Positions 7,941 through 14,145 of a DNA stretch of 14,406 bases are shown here, piece by piece. The translations under genes and the position numbers were made by a program. The stretch is from NCBI GenBank assembly GCA_038093975.1, contig JBBPTG010000424.1, positions 1-14,406 of the forward strand, read 5' to 3'. How positions within the stretch are numbered: position 1 is the stretch's first letter; every line of letters starts with the position of its first letter. Source of the DNA: Chalciporus piperatus. Taxonomy: Eukaryota; Basidiomycota; Agaricomycetes; Boletales; Boletaceae. Under the pieces are notes generated by a model. That model was not told where the DNA came from, searched no databases, and saw only the letters and a list, made by a program, of their open reading frames with translations.

Positions 7941-8448
7941 GTCATTGTTTTCATGAGCTGAGGGATGAGTGACTCACTGTCGCTTCGACACGGAGCTCGT
8001 TTGGGCTCGTTTTGACTCTCCACTCGCCATTTGCATCCAACCTCACCTCACTGATTTCACTTGCGACTCCTTCGTTGGACGGCACTGTGGCTTTATCTGG
8101 CCATGTATCCTCACAGCTGGGTGTGTCTTCAGCGTTTTTCAACGCTCATTCATGGGGTTGTGCTTGTGGTAATGGTCTGGTGTGTATTGCAGCACTTTCC
8201 CACAGCTTTCCTAGTGTTGAGCAAGGTAAGTAAGTAAGCAAGGTAAGTAGTCTCGGACTTCACAAAAATCTGCACAAGCTGGTCACGTGACTGTGGGTGA
8301 ACTTACTGTGGCACTTCAGTCTTTTCGACCTCAATTACTTCTCTCACTTCCTACTAGTCTTGACACCACACCTCAATACCTCAACACAGCCGGTGTGGGC
8401 TCAACAGCCCCGCCGGCTTCAAGGTAAGTGTTTTTGTCATCAACCCAC
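7941..8448. other. Stretch without a recognised gene
   Basis: I find no recognisable coding region. GTAAGTAAG-type words at about 8226-8250 and a good 5' splice-site-like AAG|GTAAGTG at about 8421-8429 are present, so a decayed host gene or spliced non-coding transcript cannot be excluded. No exon with protein character was seen. Confidence 0.4.
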
Positions 8449-8611
8449 ACGGCTGCTCATCTCCTATGCAGCCGCTCTGAGTTGGGCTGCTTGCCACACC
8501 ATCATCACCCACCTCATCTTTTTATTAACCCATACAGCTGCTCACCTCATATGTACCCGCTCAGACTGCTTGCTGCACCACCACCACCCACCTCACCAGC
8601 TTTACTAACAG
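8449..8611 (+). repeat. Two degenerate tandem copies of a ~80-bp unit
   Basis: Copy a is 8449-8533 and copy b 8534-8611. Each runs ACGGCTGCTCA or ACAGCTGCTCA, a CCGCTC segment, a CTGCTTGC segment, CACC-rich repeats, and ends in TTAACCCAT or CTAACAG. The second end looks like a branch site plus 3' splice site, but this may be chance. The His/Pro-rich open frames across it reflect composition. Confidence 0.65.
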
Positions 8612-8692
8612 GTGTGTTTTTTTTTCTTCAACCATCCATGCTCCTCACCTCATACACAGCCAATCGAGTCATTTGCCCCAACCCATTCCCCT

Positions 8693-8838
8693 CTCGTGAC
8701 CACAGCAATGCCTCCACAATCTCATTCTCATCGTTTCACGAGCCCAAGTGGCTCACACAACCACGGCAAAGCCTCAGCAACCCCATTTTCATCATTTTGC
8801 TGGACCAAGTGGCTTGTGTGACCACTGCAACACCTCCC
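8693..8838 (+). repeat. Two and a half copies of a ~60-bp tandem unit
   Basis: The copies are 8693-8751, 8752-8812 and a partial 8813-8838. Shared landmarks are ACCAC(A/G)GCAA, GCCTC, CATTxTCAT and CCAAGTGGCT. The sequence between here and the LTR at 9073 (8839-9072) is AT-richer and holds no recognised feature. Confidence 0.65.
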
Positions 8839-9244
8839 AAACCCTGCTTGTTCATGTATGCCATCACCCTGACCCAAGTTCCTCATCTCACCATCACTGC
8901 CCTAGCCCATCCTTGTTGTAAGGATAGATTAGTAGTATATGACATGTAGTAGATAGACCTGCCAATACACATGATTTTTTGCTATCTGTCTTTGACTGGC
9001 GTGAAGTGAAACTGAAAGAAGGGCAGTAAATCACTACATAATTACTGTCTATATAGTATTATAAAAGCTACTTGTTACGAACGCTTCATTCCTTATCCTA
9101 ATCATCCCTACATTCCATTACGCTTACTAGGTTTCTCTTCGTTTCGTGGACTTAGTCGTTTCACTTTCTCTTTTGTTATCTTATCTTATCGCATCACGTG
9201 ACTTACTTACATAAGCTAGGTCTAGACCTTCGCTTACTAACTGA

Positions 9245-9356
9245 TGACTCACCGCTCACTCGTCAGCATCAGTCAGCATTACTCATCATATGACTCACGC
9301 TTACTCATTCCGCAGTAGAGCTAGTTACGCCATTGGCTAGTAGTCAGTATGAGTCA
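9245..9356 (+). promoter_or_regulatory. U3 regulatory block: three TGA(C/G)TCA sites and a reverse CCAAT
   Basis: TGACTCA occurs at 9245-9251 and 9291-9297, and TGAGTCA at 9350-9356. ATTGG (reverse CCAAT) lies at 9332-9336, and a CACGTG E-box at 9195-9200. All three TGA(C/G)TCA sites are intact in the LTR of element A. In fungi this 7-mer is the binding site of Gcn4/CPC1-type bZIP activators, which respond to amino-acid starvation. Use of these sites by this LTR is inference. Confidence 0.55.
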
Positions 9357-9411
9357 TACCCAGTCACCTACAATAAGGTTTAGCCACAACATGTACAAAC
9401 ATTGACAATAG

Positions 9412-9419
9412 TATATAAA
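9412..9419 (+). promoter_or_regulatory. TATA box of element C LTR
   Basis: TATATAAA, about 60 bases after the last TGA(C/G)TCA site. Transcription start is expected near 9440-9455. It is the only good TATA box in the LTR, and it is conserved in element A. Confidence 0.75.
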
Positions 9420-9512
9420 CCCGGGTCGACAAGCACTGGACTCCCCAGTCTTGTTCTCCTGGAGTTTCCTCATCGAACCTCAGCCAAGTTCATCGGCTCG
9501 CTATTGTCTAGT

Positions 9513-9581
9513 GTGAGTCTTAGCTCTTAGTTGAGTTGAGTCGTTTCATTAGAACAAGACTAATATTTTCTTTTGTCTTAG
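9513..9581 (+). other. Predicted 69-nt intron in the LTR/leader
   Basis: Donor GTGAGT at 9513-9518, branch-like GACTAAT with CTAAT at 9560-9564, tract ATTTTCTTTTGTC, and acceptor TTAG ending at 9581. Element A has the same intron with donor GTAAGT. Splicing would shorten the leader but create no ATG. If the intron lies inside U5, spliced RNA could not regenerate it, so genomic RNA that is reverse-transcribed must be unspliced. That would give two RNA classes from one promoter. Confidence 0.6.
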
Positions 9582-9689
9582 CGTCTCGTCGCTACCACAC
9601 GTGTCTTGTACGCCACTCCATCGTTGATCACAAGTGGGTACTGCGCTGCTTGTACGCGCCTTGTCATCGCTGACCTTGTTTTTGAATAA

Positions 9690-10616
9690 GTGTCGAGCAA
9701 CCCCGCCGCATCTCAGCGCGCCGCGTCCCCTGTACCTTCCATCCAGTGGAACGGTATACTTGATCTCCCCGCCGTCGAGAACAACCCCGACTTCCTCAAC
9801 GTCATCGCGAAGCTCGGAAACGCTGTAGAGGCATATCCAGCCTTTACCAACATCATCGCGGATCTCGAGCGAGAGAACGCTCGTGTTCAGGAAGAAGTCG
9901 CTCGTACTCGGGCGCGATTCGAAGAAGAAGAGAGGAGATTCATCGAACAGTACTCAGTGCCAATCGCGCCAAGGCCTGATTACTCCGACCTCTACGTTGA
10001 TTGGTTGGAAGAACCGGTAATTCCCCCTTACCCACGTCACGTATCGACTGTTAACCCCGTCGATCTCCAGATCGACCGTCGTCGATATCCATCACTCCCG
10101 CCTATCGAGGCTATTCGGGCATCGCCGCCGCCCAACCCCCAGCAGATACTAGCCGACGCCTTCGGCGTTGAAGAGTTATTCTACCGTGCCTCCTCCATTC
10201 CCAGAGCCCCAACCCCGCTCGCGGAGCCCGTTGATTGGACCACCGTCGACGAGGATATTCTTGCTCTTCAACACAGATTCCCCCTTGGAGTCTCTGGTCG
10301 TACGCAAAGTTTCCGTAGCGCTATCTATCACACGCTTATATCACCGGCAGGAGAGAAGGCGATTCGAGAGAACATTGACGATCGGGTACGTCAACGCCGA
10401 CGAAGCGACAGGCTACTTAGAGGTATCCCAGAGGACGCCGGTATTCGTATTAAGGAGAGAATACCAACCCCGCGTCCTACTCGCCGCACTCGCTGCCATA
10501 AGCCTCTTGTACCCCTTAGGAAGATTCGTCCAGTACAGCTTACAGGTCTTCCTGTTTCTTTCATACCTCATCTTCGGCCACGAAATTCTCTCAAGCGACC
10601 GTCGTGTTACCTTTGA
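9690..10616 (+). CDS. Element C leader ORF1, Met-free, function unknown
   Basis: The frame opens directly after TAA (9687-9689) with GTG TCG and runs about 308 codons without an ATG. Residues about 15-70 are predicted helical and charged, with the IIADLERENARVQEEVARTRARFEEEERRF region a likely coiled coil. A 17-residue tandem pattern (DFxxVIxxL then AFTxIIxxL) is clearer in element A. Residues about 105-230 are Pro-rich with LPPIEAIRASPPP. The last ~75 residues are very basic. They may be out-of-frame reading, because the neighbouring +1 frame looks more protein-like from about 10390. The frame is conserved in element A with synonymous changes. It sits where an extra ORF upstream of gag is found in some plant Gypsy groups such as Ogre; I see no similarity to those proteins. 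Initiation would have to be non-AUG. Confidence 0.55.
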   Translation: MSSNPAASQRAASPVPSIQWNGILDLPAVENNPDFLNVIAKLGNAVEAYPAFTNIIADLERENARVQEEVARTRARFEEEERRFIEQYSVPIAPRPDYSDLYVDWLEEPVIPPYPRHVSTVNPVDLQIDRRRYPSLPPIEAIRASPPPNPQQILADAFGVEELFYRASSIPRAPTPLAEPVDWTTVDEDILALQHRFPLGVSGRTQSFRSAIYHTLISPAGEKAIRENIDDRVRQRRRSDRLLRGIPEDAGIRIKERIPTPRPTRRTRCHKPLVPLRKIRPVQLTGLPVSFIPHLRPRNSLKRPSCYL

Positions 10617-10908
10617 CTTCGCATATATTCTCGTATCTCACAGGATTCGCCCAGTAGCACCACCTACTCCTCCCCTTTCTCCTGTTGTATCACAAGCAGA
10701 GTTAGAAGAGGACAGAGAATCGGTACCAGGATTAGTAGAATCAGATAGTGAAGACGAAGGAGGATTAAGAGAGACAAACGCACCAGGAGTACAACTGTAC
10801 TATCCCGCGCCTCATTCCATCAGAAGAAGCATTCCACCGCCACCTTATCAGAGAGACGCCCCTGCTTCGTTATCAGGAGAAACCCTTGAAGGATCTCAGG
10901 AGATCTGA
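10386..10908 (+). CDS. Element C ORF1 continuation in +1 frame, hydrophobic segment and acidic PPPPY tail
   Basis: This frame is open from at least 10168 to a TGA ending at 10908, and looks like real protein from about 10390. It shows GYVNADEATGYLEVSQRTPV, then a very hydrophobic 35-residue stretch (10474-10576: VLLAALAAISLLY then QVFLFLSYLIFG) that could form one or two membrane helices. A Pro-rich part and an acidic tail (ELEEDRES, ESDSEDEGG) follow, ending with IPPPPYQRD, a PPxY match. It has no Met codon. I infer it is the C-terminal part of ORF1, joined by a +1 shift or an intron: GTACGT at 10386-10391 is a good donor, and CAG at 10431 or 10545 would restore this frame. An independent overlapping gene or a simple indel is also possible. 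The function is unknown; PPxY can recruit WW-domain ubiquitin ligases in other elements. Confidence 0.45.
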
Positions 10909-10951
10909 AATAAAAATCTAGTTTTACTCCTTCCATTCTAGTGCATCAAGA

Positions 10952-12151
10952 ATGTCGGTTCTCGCCCCAGATTTAGCAGCTGCCTTGACAGGCATTCTCG
11001 GACATCGTGACGCGTCCATACGGGATCTTGGAACGCAGTTGAGACTCGCGTTAGAAACCATGACGGATCAGCTTACCAACGCTCAAAGGGTAAATCAAAA
11101 TCTAAACAATAATATCTTGCAGCTTGAAGCGCAAGTACAAGCCATTCAAGTGCCTGGCGCAATACCAGCTCCTACGGTCGGACCTAGCAGACCTAAGTTA
11201 TCCAAAATCGTCAAAGATCCAGGAGACTATGACGGATCTAGAGGAAAGAAGTTCGAAGAATGGTGGACAAGAGTTCGCGCATGGTTAGATGAAAACAACA
11301 CCGTGTTAACCGGGATGACGGCGATCAGAGCTATCCTTAGTCGAATGACAGGAGGAGACGCCGCTACTTTCTCACGAGCCATGACACATGACATCTTGGA
11401 AAATGGAACCACGTACACTTCCGCCGAGTTCCATAAAAGGATCACCGATCAATTCCGCTCAGGTAACGAAGTGGAATATCACCGCAATCAGATCAAGAAT
11501 CTGAAACAAGGCAAGATGTCTATGGAGAAATTCCTTACCACGTTTCAAACTCATCGCCTCATGGACGATTGGAGTGACGCGAGACACATCGAACTTCTAG
11601 AGCTAAACGCAGATCCAGAGATCACACATCGGATCTTTATGGATAAGGGACGGTTCGACAAATATGACGCATACATCGAAGAACTACGCCTCCTTGCAGG
11701 AAGAAAACAGCTTATCTCCATGATCAAGACAGGAACCGCAGGTGATACCCCGCGATATAAATATACCAACACGGGCACACAACCGGGTCGTGGTGCCCCA
11801 ATGGATATAGGTTCCGCCGAAATCGAAGAAGGAGAAATTGTAGAAGAAGAAGAAGCATCATCTGTCGTAAAGGCGGCCACAAGTAATTCCAAAGAGAAGA
11901 AACAAGGAAATTGTTGGAACTGTGGGAAACCGGGACATCCGAAACAGCAATGTCCGGTGCCTAGTACCAAATGCAAGGGCTGTGGTTGGTCAAGAGGCGA
12001 AAACAAACGTGCTTGCAAACTTCAGAAGAGACAGGTGAGAGAACTGTCTACCGAATCTAGTGCTCTTGAAGGCCGTTCATTCGACGAGATGAAGGCTTAC
12101 TTCTACGATATGAAAGATATCGAAATGAAGGGAAAAGGCAAAGCGGCCTGA
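10952..12151 (+). CDS. gag: Element C Gag polyprotein
   Basis: This protein of about 399 residues starts at the first ATG of the predicted transcript, with A at -3. The N-terminus (residues ~5-70) is a likely coiled coil (LRLALETMTDQL, QNLNNNILQLEAQVQAI). Residues ~90-270 form the retrotransposon Gag/capsid core (IVKDPGDYDGS, FEEWWTRVRAWL, FLTTFQTHRLMDDW). The motif NTGTQPGRGAPMD (~285) is shared with element B and precedes an acidic patch and the zinc knuckle C-W-N-C-G-K-P-G-H-P-K-Q-Q-C (CX2CX4HX4C). A second Cys cluster (CKGCGWSRGENKRAC) follows but lacks the His. It packages the RNA and forms the particle. It has no internal stop, unlike Pol of the same copy. Pol follows in the -1 frame. 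Confidence 0.93.
   Translation: MSVLAPDLAAALTGILGHRDASIRDLGTQLRLALETMTDQLTNAQRVNQNLNNNILQLEAQVQAIQVPGAIPAPTVGPSRPKLSKIVKDPGDYDGSRGKKFEEWWTRVRAWLDENNTVLTGMTAIRAILSRMTGGDAATFSRAMTHDILENGTTYTSAEFHKRITDQFRSGNEVEYHRNQIKNLKQGKMSMEKFLTTFQTHRLMDDWSDARHIELLELNADPEITHRIFMDKGRFDKYDAYIEELRLLAGRKQLISMIKTGTAGDTPRYKYTNTGTQPGRGAPMDIGSAEIEEGEIVEEEEASSVVKAATSNSKEKKQGNCWNCGKPGHPKQQCPVPSTKCKGCGWSRGENKRACKLQKRQVRELSTESSALEGRSFDEMKAYFYDMKDIEMKGKGKAA
12130..12136 (+). promoter_or_regulatory. Candidate -1 ribosomal frameshift heptamer, element C
   Basis: Gag codons AAG GGA AAA give G GGA AAA (X XXY YYZ), correctly phased, four codons before the TGA at 12149-12151. The -1 frame is open from 12070 to 12285 and leads into pol. 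Six bases downstream is a possible stem: GCGGCC (12143-12148) with GG-A-CCGC (12167-12173), one bulged A and an 18-nt loop. Spacing and geometry fit known -1 sites. Confidence 0.6.
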
Positions 12152-12477
12152 ATGATCTGGGCAAATGGACCGCAACTAACTCGTTAGGAAAATCTGTAAA
12201 CTATTCACACAGTCAAACGGGGTCTCATGTTGATCATGAGCTTGGCCTGGACTCTAGTCAGGTGCTTAATTCCGTTTCCATAATCTGATATCTTTCCGAA
12301 AACCCAGGACCACGTTTTATTCGCACGACGGATCGAGAACTGAAGTTGTCTACTTCCATCGCTTCGCAACACCTCCCTTCTGCTTTCACACGAGCAGAGG
12401 CACTTCTTGATTCGGGAGCTAATGCTATCTTCGTTGATCGGAGATGGGCTGAGAAAATCAAATTACCCCTCGTGTAA
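12137..12477 (+). pseudogene. Element C pol, N-terminal and protease part, two stops
   Basis: The -1 frame after the shift site reads through the Gag stop, meets TGA at 12286-12288, and continues in the same frame through PGPRFIRTTDREL to the aspartic protease signature EALLDSGANAIFVD, with the catalytic Asp codon at 12409-12411. It then meets TAA at 12475-12477, between KLPLV and LRHPLTVYNVDG. Both stops are single changes from Arg or Gln codons (CGA, CAA). The frame is otherwise intact, so this copy decayed recently. The product would be the retropepsin that cuts Gag-Pol. Confidence 0.8.
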
Positions 12478-14145
12478 CTCAGACATCCACTTACAGTATA
12501 CAACGTGGACGGAACACATAACTCCGCTGGACAGATAACACACTGTGCGGAAGTCATTATCCATTTCAACGGACATCGTGAGAAGGCCATTGCGGAAGTC
12601 ACTGATCTCGGAAAGAATCAGATGATACTAGGATACGCATGGCTGAAGCAACACAATCCGAAGATAGATTGGAACAGAGGAACGGTCCACATGACACGTT
12701 GTCCTTGGTCTTGTTCCGTTCTACGAGATAAACCACCGTTCGCACGTCAACTTGATGATGAAGAACGAAATTCTCTTCGTCACATCAATGCCGCAAAGAA
12801 GGATGCACCTGAACCGAAAACGGAAAAGACTCCGGAAGAACTTGTTCCAAAAGAATATCACAAATATATTCACCTGTTCAAGAAAAAGGAATCTGAACGC
12901 ATGCCAACCCGTAAGCCGTGGGATCATGCAATTGACTTAAAAGACACCTACAAGCCGAAAAAGGGTCGTCTTATCCCACTTTCTGTCATGGAACAAGAAG
13001 AAGTCAGCGCATTCATTGATGATCAGCTCAAGAAAGGTTACATTCGTCCTTCTAAATCTGAGCAGACTTCTCCCGTGTTCTTCGTTCCTAAGAAAGATGG
13101 CAAGAAACGCATGGTTCAAGATTACCGTTATCTGAATGAGCACACGGTGAAAAACAATTATCCGTTACCCCTCATTTCCCAATTGGTTGATAAACTGAAA
13201 GGCGCAAAACTGTTTACCAAAATGGACTTGCGCTGGGGATACAACAACATTCGCATCAAAGAAGGCGATGAATCTAAAGCCGCATTCGTATGCTTCCGTG
13301 GCGCCTTCGAACCCCTGGTCATGTACTTCGGATTATGCAATTCTCCTGCAACATTCCAAACCATGATGAACGACATCTTCTCGGATATGGAAGACGCCGT
13401 TGTTGTCTACATTGATGACATCATGATCTTTACCAAATCCGACGACCCTGCTGTCCATGCCAAAATAGTCAGAGAAGTTCTTCGTCGCCTAGAAGAGAAT
13501 GACCTTTTCGTCAAACCAGAGAAATGTGTCTTCCATACCAAAGAAGTAGAATTCTTGGGAATGACAATTACTCCCGAGGGAATCAGAATGGACGACGATA
13601 AGGTCAAGGCAATCACCGAATGGCCAACTCCGACAAATGTCAGAGGTGTCAGAAGCTTCCTTGGACTAGCAAACTTCTATCGCCGTTTCATTCAAGACTA
13701 CGCTCAAGTGGCTAGACCCTTGAATGACCTTACCAAGAAGGATGTGAAATTCGCATGGGAGGATGCACAGCGTAACGCCTTCGACACCTTGAAACAGAAG
13801 TTCGTCACCGCCCCCATACTCGCTTTCCCAGACAATGACAAACGCTTCCGTCTAGAATCGGACGCATCTAATTACGCCACGGGTGCTGTTCTATCTATAG
13901 AACAAGGAGACAAATGGCATCCCGTCGCATTTTCTTCCCACTCCATGTCACCGGAAGAACGCAACTATCCCATTGCGGATAAAGAGATGCTAAGCGTTAT
14001 CAGAAGTCTAGAACAATGGAGACACTATCTGGAAGGTTCCAAGCACGAGTTTGAAATCTGGAACGATCACGCGAACCTTCAGTTCTTCATGACTCGGCAA
14101 GATCTAAATCGTCGCCAAGCACGTTGGTCTCAATATCTTAGCTGA
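12478..14145 (+). CDS. pol: Element C pol, reverse transcriptase and RNase H
   Basis: This open frame is the body of a Gag-Pol polyprotein, not a separately started gene; it begins after the in-frame TAA, and the GTG in NVDGT at 12505 is not a real start. Order: end of protease (NQMILGYAWLKQHNPKIDW); RT with MPTRKPWDHAIDL, SPVFFVPKKDGKKRM, FTKMDLRWGYNNI, MYFGLCNSPATFQ, catalytic YIDDIMIF (codons 13408-13419), FLGMTITPEGI and SFLGLANFYRRFI; then RNase H with ESDASNYATGAVLS, ADKEMLSVI and WNDHANLQFF. All main RT and RNase H catalytic residues are visible. One oddity is GDESKAAF, where relatives (including B) have Trp (GDEWKAAF). It ends at TGA (14143-14145) after LS, where FNFKWLHKAG follows in frame, so this is a premature stop. 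Confidence 0.93.
   Translation, partial: LRHPLTVYNVDGTHNSAGQITHCAEVIIHFNGHREKAIAEVTDLGKNQMILGYAWLKQHNPKIDWNRGTVHMTRCPWSCSVLRDKPPFARQLDDEERNSLRHINAAKKDAPEPKTEKTPEELVPKEYHKYIHLFKKKESERMPTRKPWDHAIDLKDTYKPKKGRLIPLSVMEQEEVSAFIDDQLKKGYIRPSKSEQTSPVFFVPKKDGKKRMVQDYRYLNEHTVKNNYPLPLISQLVDKLKGAKLFTKMDLRWGYNNIRIKEGDESKAAFVCFRGAFEPLVMYFGLCNSPATFQTMMNDIFSDMEDAVVVYIDDIMIFTKSDDPAVHAKIVREVLRRLEENDLFVKPEKCVFHTKEVEFLGMTITPEGIRMDDDKVKAITEWPTPTNVRGVRSFLGLANFYRRFIQDYAQVARPLNDLTKKDVKFAWEDAQRNAFDTLKQKFVTAPILAFPDNDKRFRLESDASNYATGAVLSIEQGDKWHPVAFSSHSMSPEERNYPIADKEMLSVIRSLEQWRHYLEGSKHEFEIWNDHANLQFFMTRQDLNRRQARWSQYLS

Larger units (their letters stand above)
9073..9632 (+). mobile_element. 5' LTR of element C
   Basis: It begins TGTTACGAAC at 9073 and is nearly identical to the minus-strand LTR at 835-277. 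The order is typical: U3 with regulatory motifs (9073-9410), TATA box (9412-9419), then R/U5. The left edge is firm because similarity to element A ends exactly there; CTACT at 9068-9072 would be one half of a target-site duplication. The right edge is not fixed by the data, because the A/C similarity continues into the internal region. I favour an ACA end near 9632, followed two bases later by TGGGTACTGCGC as a possible primer-binding site. An end at 9599 (CTACCACA) is an alternative. Confidence 0.85.
9394..10951 (+). other. ATG-free leader region ending at the Gag start codon
   Basis: I read this stretch line by line and found no ATG in any plus-strand frame; the flanking ones are at 9391 and 10952. 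Over the same span the plus strand contains about 25 CAT, so composition does not explain the absence. It includes the transcribed part of the LTR, the intron, ORF1 and the ORF1-Gag spacer. The corresponding part of element A (TATA box to window edge) is also free of ATG. Confidence 0.85.

Noticed and set aside
7479..8023. Long open frames on both strands, including Thr/Ser-rich and Arg-rich products
   Set aside because: They arise from GA/GT repeat composition and the hairpin units; frames on opposite strands are open over the same bases and none looks like a protein.
8297..8949. His- and Pro-rich plus-strand frames, the longest about 173 codons
   Set aside because: They begin at non-ATG codons and run through tandem repeats in more than one frame. 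Splice-like words are present, but there is no coherent exon structure.
9633..9650. A confident tRNA primer-binding site
   Set aside because: TGGGTACTGCGC follows a possible LTR end, but it does not clearly match a tRNA 3' end that I can name, and the LTR border is unproved.
10168..10385. Reading the second leader frame from its TTG at 10168 as a separate gene start
   Set aside because: The first ~70 residues are Pro/Ser-rich and look like out-of-frame reading of ORF1; only the part after about 10390 looks protein-like.
11227..12018. Minus-strand open frames opposite Gag
   Set aside because: They are shadows of the strongly supported Gag frame and have no protein features.
12505..12515. GTG at 12505 as an independent start of pol
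   Set aside because: It is the Val of the conserved VYNVDGT motif inside protease. The same frame continues upstream past a TAA to the protease active site, so it is an internal position of Gag-Pol.
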